From Homalodisca vitripennis (lineage: Eukaryota; Arthropoda; Insecta; Hemiptera; Cicadellidae): a DNA stretch of 64,000 bases. A program made the position numbers and the translations under genes. Below, piece by piece: positions 53,807 through 64,000 of the stretch (positions within the stretch are counted from its first letter, which is position 1; each line of letters starts with the position of its first letter). Where the stretch lies: assembly GCF_021130785.1 (NCBI RefSeq), contig NC_060213.1:68215001-68279000 (forward strand), in the 5' to 3' direction. A model generated the notes under the pieces. The model saw only the letters and a program-made list of their open reading frames with translations, was not told the DNA's origin and did not search any database.

Positions 53807-55499
53807 TTAATTAGTGAAACAATAATATTTATCATTAACATTTCCTAACACATTTTAATTACTTTGTACTAATTGTGGTTTTTAATCAAAAAGACACATT
53901 TTGCGAGAAACCCTTAATTTATGTATTATTTACAGACGATACAAATTACCCAAGCGGCATTTCTTTAACTATTGCATTATAAAGCCTTAAGGAAAAAAAT
54001 CAAAAAAATGTATTTAAATTTAATTTACTAAATACATTTTAATTGTAAATAACTAGAAGATTTATAACAGGCTTAGGTTAAATCTATGCTAATAAACTTT
54101 TAAAAATCTTGTCTCTTAAGTTTAATTATTAAATAAAAGTTACTTAATTAAATTACCCTTACTAGAAAACGTATGTATTCCGTATTTTTTTATATTGCTG
54201 TTTTATACATATGAACTTGTATACTGTAAGTTTGACTGAAAACGATATTACTAACGCAATAATTTATAATATGAATTTTTGTATTTGTATAATATATTTT
54301 TGTAATCGTTCTAATATAAAAGGTCTATTACCCATCGGCCATCGCACATAATGTTGTGAGATGCTTTTGTTGGCTAAGCTAGTCTATTCGTAATGACAGA
54401 GTAGTGCTGGCAGAAAAGGTTGTTTGCAAAGGTTTCTAATGGAAAAATCATACCTACTAACAGTAAATTAATTTTGTTATTTGCAGTAACAGGACATATA
54501 GATTTCTCAATATATTTCCTTTTCTCTATTTAGTTCTTATTTTACTGCAAACATATGACCATATATGCCAGTTATGTAATAAAACTAATTGGGTGATAGG
54601 ATTAGACGAAAGCTTTCGCCGACAATGAATCACTGTCAAGGTGTATTATTGTAGGTACTGAGTACATGGCAAGCACTGCATTGTTGGGATTGAAAAGTGT
54701 CAAACGTTGTTACACAACGACATCAATCATCATCATGTGTGTATTGTGACCGCTACATGAACTGAATGAATATTGCGCTTCATATGTATCGCAGTTGCTA
54801 GTTCTAGCTTCTTTCAATGTATTACAATAACCATGTAATTCTATTAAACTTTAAATTTATAAAATACTAATTCTGAGTGGAACTAATAAAAAGATATATT
54901 TGTATACGTAATGTATTATAGTCTCTAAAGGTTCACGAATATATTGCCTATTATCGACAACTACATAACAATCTCTTTGCTAAGAATTGAAGGAACTGAT
55001 CTCGATATTTGCTATGTTCCAAAACTTCCTTCTGAGTTCATTCAGACAGGACTTTGAGAAAAAAAACGTGTTAAAACATCCTTATGGGTGGTAATAAATA
55101 TTGTTCCAGAAGCATGCAAATAAACAGTAACTATGTTATAACTGTTATAAAAGGTAGTTTTGAGTTTTGAAACAAACAGAACTATTACAGTTTTATATAA
55201 CCTGTCTATTTTATTAAAGTACATAGTAGCATTAACTCAAATATAAAATTAAAAGTAAATGTACGTGATGGCTAGCTAAAATTTATTAATAAACGAAAAC
55301 CAATCCTTATGATGGTAAAACTAGAATTGATTAATCTATCTTCATATAATATTTTAAGTGTGTGTAACTCTAATGTCGAACTCGAATAAAGGACATTGGA
55401 AGTAAATGCAAATGATCATACCAGTAACATTTTTAATTACATTATCAATAATATTGAAATATAAATATATATAAATAATACTATAAATAGTATAAATAA
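53807..55499. other. AT-rich non-coding stretch
   Basis: No feature recognised. Confidence 0.55.
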
Positions 55500-56505
55500 T
55501 ACTTAACTATGGAACCTAAATTGTTTTACCGGAGGTGGATTTAATGGCCTGTTTAGTAACCACATTTTGATTAAAGTTGGTGTTGAAAATCTTTAAATTT
55601 ATACATTTTCTTTATTGAGGTAATAAGGAAAACATAAATTTGGCACCGTAAATATTTTTGAGACAGTAGACGTTTCTCAGTCCTACTTATATGTCTGTAT
55701 TTTCATTATCGGAAAAATATGGCAAAATCAATTTATAGTACTTGAGATATTTTAGATCTGAAATAGATCTAAGCAACCGAAAACCTAACTATGGTACTTG
55801 AAAAAGAGTATCTTTTACCGGATTGAAAGGGCCAGTCGTAGACGTGTTTTGAAAGAAATATATTTTTAAAAACAAAATTTTTTATATATTTTTAAGGCCA
55901 TCACGGAGAAATTCAGCTGTAAAACAGACACAGGTGAAAATTAAACCGTTTTAGGATGTATGTACTGAAGTTCCAGTTTGACGCCGCATGAAACATTTAT
56001 TTTTTGATGTGGACAACAAGGCAAACTCAACCTAAGGACACTAGAAATATTTTATACCGGTAGTACATTACAAGGGCTGAAAAAATACGGGTGTTGTTGA
56101 AGTTGGTGTGTGTTTGTATATATTTTCTTTATCTGGGTAGACTAAACAATGGCACTGGAAAGTGAAATTCTACGGTCGCGTCTGACTGAAGTAACTTTCC
56201 GAGATCTCTATATTTCAAGATCGGGTTATCAGGGCAGGCTACTCAACGTCAGGAAATTATTTGCTTCGAGGCATAAATGCTCCCTCATATTTAAAACTTG
56301 AAAAAAGAACAAGAAGAATATTTTTAAGCTATCAAACTCCTAACCATAGAAAGTCAAATAATGACTATTAGATATTTTAAAATTGCTACTTCTATTTCAA
56401 AAATATAATAGAGCTCCATAATAATACAGCATAATATTTTTCGCTAAGAGGACTACGACGTTCCATTTTTAAAATTTCCTGCGAAACGGCGGGTATGTGC
56501 TAGTT
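55500..56505 (+). mobile_element. Diverged Helitron-like element with internal ~240-290 bp repeats
   Basis: The block ...ACTTGAAA..TTTTACCGG, ..AAGGGCCAG.., GTTGAAGTTGGTGT, TTTTCTTTAT recurs with ACCGG at 55528, 55817 and 56056. The right end CTGCGAAACGGCGGGTATGT then GCTAGTT (56480-56505) is a decayed form of the end at 60311. A further single unit sits at 24165-24370. Copies are strongly diverged, so boundaries are approximate. Confidence 0.5.
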
Positions 56506-57159
56506 AAGAAATATTTATAAACACAATGTATTATACCAATATATACTCGTATAGGGCTTGTAACTTCAATAGTAACATTTTTTACCGTTGCACATTAACC
56601 CTAAGTGTTAAATCCTTTCATTAGAGCCCTGACTCAAAGATGTGGCTTCATTTTTGTGAAGAGTGGGCTATAGTATTCAAGTCATTTAATGTGTAACAAT
56701 TCGATTTAAATCTGAAAAAGGCAGTACCCCTGTGATGAATGAGGAGTTCAAATAACCTTTAGTCTAACATATTCTCTCTATTTTTTGTAAGTGTATTTTA
56801 CTTTTTAATTGCCATACAAAAAATAATAACTTTAAAACTTACCGCAGTACACCTCACGATTGTACACAGTCTGGTTTTCGTGATCGGGCTGTGATGAATG
56901 ATGTGTTAGCACGAGAACCACGTTTCTGATTAAAGTACTGTTCTCCCACCCAAATATCGTATGTATAACAGAGTTCAGGAAACATAAACAATTCCATGTT
57001 TAGTGCATGTATATATTAAACTAATGATGTATATAGTTCGTAGTAACCAATATTAGTAGTTCTTTAATTAATTTCTTTCTCTGCTTATTTTTATTTTAAA
57101 TACGTGATTAATTAGGGTTGATAAATTTAACAGGAAATGTTAGTCTTTTTTCCGTTGCT

Positions 57160-57245
57160 TCCATTTAGCTATGAATTACTGCCTAAATTACAAATTTTGT
57201 AAGGAACAAAAGTTTTGTAAGTAACGTTTTAATAATTAGATAAAA
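57160..57245 (+). repeat. Dispersed repeat, copy 1 (TTAGCTATGAATTACTGCCT)
   Basis: TTTAGCTATGAATTACTGCC, TAAATTACAAAT, TTTGTAAG and GTTTTAATAATTA recur at 58588-58655 in the same order and orientation. Confidence 0.75.
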
Positions 57246-57839
57246 ATGTTCCGAATATTCAGGTCAACTCCAACATTAGTATCAGGTCAGGCCTGAATAT
57301 TAGTATTGTACTTTCTGAAACTTTTCATCGTGCATTCGATATAGTGGGTGCTCTTAGTTAGGTCCTACTACTCTGTAAGAAGTATATAATAGATAAATTA
57401 TCTAATGAAATCATAATACTTAAATTTGAAATTATTATTACATAATATAATTACTTTTATGAAATGGAATTGATAAGATAGCGTCTCTTCCAATTCCTTC
57501 GATACTCCGTGGGATTAGATTTTTATCTTAATAAGAATCCAACAAACTCAGTACAATAATAACATGGTTTAGCTTCAGGCCAAAGTGTGTGTGAAGCTTT
57601 TTCTCTTACATTAGCAGTTTATGCAATATTCGCCAGGAGCGATCCTACCTTTGTTCGGTAAAGCGTTTGTGAGCACCCTTATAGAACTTAGTTTTTTTTT
57701 TCGGCATTCTCCTGACATTTTATCGTATTTTCCTCATTTTAGTAATGCAATTTTGCACTGATTTAAATATCAGTGTATAATATATAATCTATTGACGGTG
57801 AATTATAATATTATAATTAATCTAGAGTACATAATGACG

Positions 57840-57985
57840 ATAATATATAAAGACGTTTGTATGTGTTCTGGTGTGTGCGAGCGTTACTCCATCAAGTACA
57901 CATTACTGGCCCGATTGTAATGGAATTTCACATGGTAATTCTTAAAGTCCTGATTAACATATAGAACTATCAATATTTTGCAAAA
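57840..57985 (+). repeat. Repeat end related to the 59.3-kb hairpin arm
   Basis: TATATAAAGACGTTTGTATG, a TGTGTGCGAGCG stretch, then ACTGGCCCGATTGTAATGGA, a decayed relative of TTGGACCGATTTTGATGAAA in the hairpin arms. Confidence 0.4.
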
Positions 57986-58587
57986 ATCTCCGGAATGAGC
58001 TCGTCTTGCCTTAAAAATTTCTTTCTTTTTGGCTTTAACACCTGATGGTAAACTTGTTTTTAATCACCAGTCAAAGTCCACAATAAAAAGTATATTCATA
58101 AACAGATTATTCTAAATATTGAATTAAACTACAAATGTGAATTAAAAAAGACTTTTCACACATCATTTTGGTCCAATATGGTTTTCTTCGTCTTGGTTCG
58201 ATTTTATTGGGATTTTAAATAACTAATGTAAATTGCCATAATTTATTACATCACGAGTATGTTACCTGGAAAGCTAAGGACTTCGAATTTACTCTCCCGT
58301 TAGACTTAGGATTCTTGTAACCTATCTAAAATAGTTTGAATGCTACTCAAACCATTGGATAATAAAATGTAGTGAAATATTTAGGAAGACGTACGATAAA
58401 TTTCAAAGGTACGTATAAAAAAAAGTTTCACTCCGACTTCAGGGCAACATATTTACACTTATATCTAAAATCGATCTTAATAATGGATCATATTTAAGTG
58501 ACTACCATTTATCTCACTTTTTGAAATGCCATTAAAAAAAAATATGTTGATTATTTCCCTATTATAAAAAAACTTAAATTTCACATT

Positions 58588-58655
58588 TAGCTATGAATTA
58601 CTGCCTAGATTACAAATGCAAATGTTTGTAAGGAATGTTTTAATGATTACACATT
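58588..58655 (+). repeat. Dispersed repeat, copy 2
   Basis: TTTAGCTATGAATTACTGCC followed by TAGATTACAAAT, TTTGTAAGGAA and GTTTTAATGATTA. It is shorter than the copy at 57160 because one internal AACAAAAG..TTTGTAAG step is missing. Confidence 0.75.
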
Positions 58656-59277
58656 CACATAAAATCTAGTAGAAAGATTTAGAACATATTTACCATGCGT
58701 ACTTGTTGGATATCAAATAAGGCGCATATACATCCTAATTATAAAATACCACTTATTACGAAAAACGTATTTTCTGAAGTTTTTATTTGTATGAAAGATG
58801 GGACATACAAAATCGTTGTTTAGTTAACAACAGCTCATCTGCACATACCCCTAGCCGCGTTCAACAAGATGCTTTTATCATTAAGAATAGTACCAACGGA
58901 ATGGTGATCGAGCTTGGTGGCTTCAATTTTGTTTTATAATGGAAAATTCTATTATTCAATTAGGTTAAATATTTATATTATTTTTTTAAATACTAGAAAA
59001 CATACAAACGGAATTTAAGATTCTTCGTAACTTCCTTTTTAAGAGTCTTTGAATCTTGTTTTCTACACTAATTTGGCCTACATACTCTCTCATACATTTT
59101 ATATTCATTGGTTAAAGGTGTACAAGTATGAATAAAACCGGATAAGACTTACTTTTTTAACATCCACTTAGAAAATAACTATAACAATAATTGTAATTTA
59201 CAAGCTAAGGTTTTTGACGTTTTGACAATATCTAACTGTTAGACAACGCTTAAGTATATAATTAGACCACTAGGATG

Positions 59278-59503
59278 ATTATTACTGTATCATCATATAT
59301 ATATAAAAATGAATGTTTGTGTGTTTGTCCTTTATAGACTCAGAAACTATTGGACCGATTTTGATGAAACTTTTTGTGTGTTTTCAGTGGAAATAGTTAT
59401 CACACAAAAAAGTTTCATCAAAATCGGTCCAATAGTTTCTGAGTCTATAAAGGACAAACACACAAACATTCATTTTTATATATATAGATGATACAGTAAT
59501 AAT
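59278..59503. repeat. Near-perfect 100-bp-arm inverted repeat (Helitron-like 5' end, head to head)
   Basis: The left arm 59281-59380 and right arm 59401-59500 are reverse complements, differing only by a rearranged AT near the tip and a one-base T-run length change. The loop is 20 bp. Each arm carries the widespread insect repeat start TATATATAAAAATGAATG, then GGACCGATTTTGATGAAAC. Arm identity of about 98% suggests a recent event. A 60-codon open frame over it is an artefact of the palindrome. Confidence 0.95.
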
Positions 59504-60311
59504 GGTTTAGATTCACAATTTGGTGTCCAATTTAAATAGTTTATTTAATTAATTTTTTAATTATAAATTGTTGTTGATGTTGGAGTGTTTTATATTGGAT
59601 ACGACAGACTGCGCTACGACACGTAATACAAAGCGAACTGATACTTAACAGCTGTTAATACTTTCATCAAACAGGCAGACATTTGTTTACATTTAAAATT
59701 TAGAACATTTTTATTGTAAAGTGCTTGATCAGTAGTGTAATGCAGGTTGCATAGAAGACGTCATTGCCTAATTTTAAATTCAGATTGCACCAATGATCAA
59801 TAAACTATCTAATGCAATGGTAATAACTATTAAACGCTGTTATAAAAACAACCTCATTGTAAAAATCCATGAATGTTTGCACATAAGGTAATCGAATTTG
59901 GTTACATCGAAGGTAAATGAAAAGAGCCGAAAGAAGACACTTTATGATCGAAATTGGATTTATTTGATAAATTTCTTGAAGGCACACTCCTAAATAATAC
60001 TGGAAATATCTTAGACTGAAAAATTAATTTTTAACAGACCAAATTTGATTCTTTATAACCTAATTAGTTTACCTAGATTCATCCATAAACATTACTTGTT
60101 CTGAATAACTTATCAACACCTAGCAAAAACCACGAAAGATAGAGGCAGGAATATGGTACGTACCTTCATAATGCGCCCAAGAAGGCTCACGAAGGAACGA
60201 CTATTAATTATCTCAGCAATGTTTAGAATGTGATAGAAAAAGAATAAGTGAGTATGGTGTACTGTTTTCAACGGGAAATTGCGTGCGAAGCCGCGGGCAA
60301 CTGCTAGTTTA
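59281..60311 (+). mobile_element. Helitron-like non-autonomous element candidate
   Basis: It starts at the TC-TATATATATAAAA type end described for the hairpin and ends GCGAAGCCGCGGGCAACTGC followed by TAGT (60281-60312). In many insect genomes this pair of termini (5' TC..., GC-rich 3' stem, CTAG then T) marks Helitron-related repeats, but the superfamily assignment is from memory of such ends and not proven. The interior holds no coding region. Confidence 0.5.
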
Positions 60312-60580
60312 TTATAAAAACAAATATTTTATGTATGTTTTAGTATTAAGATAAAAAAAGTCCCTGCAATTAAAGAAAGTTACATATTACTATCCTGTTC
60401 TTCTCATAACATAAAGAAGAACAATGTGATTATTTTCCAAAGGTCGCTAGAATATGTCAATTATCATAAAAATAAATTCGTTTATTGAAATATGAGTATC
60501 AAGTAGCGAATGAAATCTTTATAGAATAAAAAAATTATTTGTTGAGTTGAAAATACATCCCTGAGATATTAACCAACACA

Positions 60581-60970
60581 GTTGCTAAGAGTATGGACCG
60601 TGACACAAAGCCTACCACCAAAAAATGAAGCTTGATTTATCCATGATGCTCCTGCAATACTGCTAATCTCTCAATTGTAACAGAATCCCACGAGAGTGAT
60701 ATAATCGTCACAGTTGCTGAAGACCGGAGTGTGACACAAAGCCTACCACCAAAAAATGAAGCCTGATTTATTCATGATGCTCCTGCAATACTGCTAATCT
60801 CTCAATTGTAACAGAATCCCACGAGAGTGATATAATCGTCACAGTTGCTGGAGACCGGAGTGTGACACAAAGCCTGTCACCATCAGATGAAGACAGATAT
60901 TTACATAATTCTCCAGCAATAATCGCAAATCTCTCACTTATGACAGAATACCACGTGTGTTACAGTAACA
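60581..60970. repeat. 131-bp tandem repeat, about three copies
   Basis: Copies begin at 60581, 60713 and 60844 (GTTGCTgAAGACCGGAGTGTG, allowing mismatches). Copies 1 and 2 are almost identical over ATGATGCTCCTGCAATACTG and CGAGAGTGATATAATCGTCA. Copy 3 is clearly diverged in its second half. This is satellite-like and not coding. Confidence 0.93.
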
Positions 60971-61379
60971 CGTTGAATTTCATAATTGTCAGGCTACTGA
61001 ATGTTTCATCATTTTTTCACCAGTGATTGTTCTAACAGTTTACAAGTTTATGTGTATGTAATAAACCTTCAATAAAATGAGTTTCTTACTGTATTATTGT
61101 CAACAATCATAATAGTTACAATATTAACTAAGATGAGTTATAAACTCGTATTATTTGACAAGGCAGGAGTGCGGTTACATCACGTGACACATAACAGGAT
61201 TCTATAAGGTTGCATGAGCAAAAAGTAAGCCCTCATAATAACAGGAAATTTTAATGGCTTCCATCCTCCAGAAATATTGTTAGTGTCCTTCCTAAACAAA
61301 ATATTTACGCACAAGAGTTTTTAAATAAAGTCTGAGAGTTATCCTTTAAATCATGTATTTGCAAAAACTAATCACGTAA

Positions 61380-62090
61380 CCTTCGGTTTCCTTCTATAGG
61401 GTCTCTGTTGAGTGTAAAACACTTATCTTGCTGTTTCCTCCACGCGAGGGAAACATTTATGCAGCCATCTTTAGACATTATTTTAGAATCACATCCAGCG
61501 GATTAATTATGTCTTGTTCGGCGTCTAATCGGCGTTGCATCTATAAGTTATTCTCAGCCGTGGGGAATAAAAAATTCACATGTTGCAGTGAACCAATAAG
61601 TAATCCACAGTGTATGCAAAATGGGACCCCTTATAGTCGTGGAGAAGCTTCCTTTTTCCCATTACCTCGGTCATATTCTTGAAATTTATTCTCTCACTGA
61701 TATTTATGAAACGCGTGCGTATTACAAATTTCAGTAAGACATGGATCCGTTCTTACCATACCTGCTACTGTTATCATGTTTCCTTGGTTTAGTCAGAAAC
61801 AGAAGCACTATTTCCTCTTCGTAACTTCTGGCCTTCTCTATGCTTGCTCTATGCTGAAAATTCTTTATTCAGCAAAAGCATTTTGCACAGAGTATAGCTT
61901 CTTTGCATCATTCCCAAATCAAAGAAATCATTTTGTTTCACTATTTTAACCCTAACATTGAACTGTATTATGTATTGTTTCTTACCCTAACTTTGCCCAT
62001 TGGCAACGGCTATTGAAATAAATCACTAAATCTAATGCTAATGTTCTGACCGAGGTGGAGAGCATTGCAGTGTTTGTTGGGAGAGTACAA
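61380..62090. other. Complex, less AT-rich block, unassigned
   Basis: Contains an 84-codon plus-strand open frame (61428-61682) with no recognisable domain and a Cys-rich middle (IMSCSASNRRC, FTCCSEPISN). No splice or codon evidence favours a real exon. It could be an old element or regulatory DNA. Confidence 0.2.
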
Positions 62091-62099
62091 AAGTCACGG

Positions 62100-63644
62100 T
62101 CAATCCGGTTAGTTTCTTAGGTATTCCACTTAAATTAGAAATTCCAGAATTAGTCTCTCTTTATTGATAAAAACACATATTACACTAGTGTATTTACTGA
62201 ACTCAGAGATTATACAAAATTTATATCATTAAGTGATTTCATTATTAGCTTAAACCATAATTTATGTGGGTTTTATTTGCTAAAAACCAGATTACTGTAA
62301 AGTTTATTAGGTCCATGCCATTTTTGACAGTAATTTGTGTAGTTACGTTAGGTGGTCCCTAAAATTGGTACAGGGACTTCATATTATAATTGTATATATT
62401 CATCAAAATCAATGGAATTCAACTAGCACTATAAGGTAGACAGAACGATCGAACGTAAACGTATCTTTTTACTATAAGAACATTTATATTAGTCATAAAA
62501 TATACCGTTTTATACTGTTACTGCGTTTATTATCCCATCTTAAAGTAGTTTTCTCAGAAATACGGAGTAAAGCTCTAGGGCCGCTATAGCAAAACATGTT
62601 TACATGTTGAAATGTATAATCAAGCTGATTAATGCTTATGGGGTCAAAATGGGAATGCTTTATAAGAATTTAAAAATGTTTTATAACGCCTGAGTTAAAT
62701 ATTTCATTATATTCTATTAAACTGTTTTTCTAAACTTGATGAAGGATCTGATTTTCGACTTAGTATTGACTAGTTATCAATTATGTGTACGTTATTTTCA
62801 ATAATGGAATTTCACCACTTATTCACCAACTACCGTTTGTAAAAGCATAAACCATCACTGTTTATCGCACAAAGTGCACAAATATACAGTACCATTAACA
62901 TTTCACCAACCAAATATTTCCTTCTAAAACCAAGATACAGAATTAATATGAATGCTGATGGACAATAACAAAAAAGCTGATGGACAGTGTAGAATGAGTT
63001 ATTTTAAAAATAATAACTACATAGGCTAGTATAATCTGATATATACATTAAGCTACAAAGAACTAAATATTCGTCAACTACAAAATTGTATTGCTCTCAA
63101 GTACAATGCACATTTATATTGATTATATCAATATATGGAACTATTACTACTTAGTCAAACTCCTGTACATTTCCTTTGTTTTCAATAAAAAACATAAATT
63201 AAAATTTAACATTTTTATTTATTTTTCACATTAATAATTTAACATTTATCTGTATATGATAAATGAATCGTGACCTTTCATATTTAGTAGAATTTCTAAG
63301 AGAATAATAATTTTATCCAAAACTAAGCAACACCATTACTTAAATATATCACAAGCACACTCATACACGTATTTTATTTTATTACAGAAGATTATGAAAA
63401 AGAATATTGTTGTTGTAGTGGACATGATAAACTCAAGGAAGTTATTTTAAGCTCAGCAATAGAGCGTGAGGTTTAGTTTACCGCCTGTAAACTCAATCCA
63501 GTGGAAATTCCGGTTCAATAGTTGGAAAGATAGTACCTGGAAACAGAAAACTTGTCCCAAACATTTAGTCTAGTCTGTAAAGCTCATAAACTTAAAACTG
63601 ATCACACCCATAACAATGATCATCGTATGTTTTATTTACATCAA

Positions 63645-63647
<3 letters not shown>
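62100..63647. other. AT-rich non-coding stretch
   Basis: No coding, repeat or RNA feature recognised before the terminal (AT)n tract. Confidence 0.55.

Positions 63648-63689
<42 letters not shown>
63648..63689. repeat. (AT)n microsatellite
   Basis: About 21 AT units. Confidence 0.98.
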
Positions 63690-63691
<2 letters not shown>

Positions 63692-64000
63692 CTTGATAAT
63701 TATAATGGTACTTGTAAAGGAATTTCAGATTACATAATTGTTATACCTCTAAACAAAGCCACGTATTTCAAAAATTTATAATAAAATTCAAAAATAGCTG
63801 TACTAATTATAATGATATCTAATTTTCTGGATTTGTCTCTACTTCGAATATTATAATAGCTGTTACATTATAATAAAAATTCATGGAAAAAATAAGGTAC
63901 AGAGAAAAGAAATGTAATAAAATAGTGTAGATGAAAAGATCTGATTACTTATAATCGCATCATATGTGTTAACATTGTTTTATCTCAGCAAAACAATAGA

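Noticed and set aside
59309..59491. 60-codon open frame across the hairpin
   Set aside because: A palindrome without stops reads open on both strands. No protein character.

Overview
This is AT-rich eukaryotic DNA, almost certainly from an insect. The evidence is the relics it carries: a Tc1/mariner-type transposase, a THAP9/P-element-type transposase, at least two degraded non-LTR retrotransposons (LINEs), tRNA-derived SINEs, MITE-like elements, Helitron-like ends and many (AT)n, (CA)n and (GT)n microsatellites. The retrotransposon and MITE types would suit a hemipteran such as a leafhopper, but this is a guess from family resemblance. I found no intact host protein-coding gene, no rRNA, no intact tRNA and no CRISPR. 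The window reads as intergenic or long-intron DNA, and single short host exons could be missed by eye.

Layout. 1-3.3 kb: AT-rich with two (AT)n tracts. 3.3-4.3 kb: frameshifted transposase with DD41D spacing, minus strand. 4.5 kb: compound microsatellite. 5.6-6.9 kb: a ~650-bp segment duplicated in tandem. 9.0-10.3 kb: a G-poor, C-rich strand-asymmetric block, possibly a solo LTR. 11.65 kb: (CA)n. 15.2-15.55 kb: a dispersed-repeat core. 17.1 kb: a MITE candidate. 22.5-22.85 and 24.5-24.7 kb: copies of a ~173-bp repeat. 31.6-33.5 kb: LINE A, minus strand, 5' truncated. 34.1-34.7 kb: a ~294-bp tandem duplication. 34.7-35.25 kb: a dispersed repeat plus a tRNA-Leu-like SINE. 39.6-47.75 kb: LINE B, minus strand, split by a 5.6-kb insertion. 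51.6-51.8 kb: a second SINE. 52.4-53.1 kb: the C-terminal remnant of a P-element/THAP9-like transposase. 55.5-56.5 kb: an element with internal ~240-290 bp repeats and a Helitron-like 3' end. 59.28-60.31 kb: a near-perfect 100-bp-arm hairpin followed by a Helitron-like 3' end. 60.58-60.97 kb: a 131-bp tandem repeat.

The most unusual object is the insertion at about 41158-46789. It splits LINE B between its endonuclease and reverse-transcriptase parts and is flanked by an exact 10-bp direct repeat (CCACCGTACT). Its outermost ~80 bp are inverted relative to each other. Each end carries an array of ~61-bp GC-rich units that are themselves hairpins (CTGAATTAGCACCCCC ... GGGGGTGCTAATTCAG). The ~5.1 kb interior is AT-rich and non-coding and holds another MITE-like element. 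This looks like a non-autonomous foldback or Mutator-like DNA transposon with an odd hairpin-array terminus. The inner array units run in the same direction at both ends, which classic foldback arms would not do.

No genes act together here. The window is a stratigraphy of mobile elements: LINE B is older than the foldback-like insertion, and the hairpin at 59.3 kb is among the youngest events because its arms barely differ.
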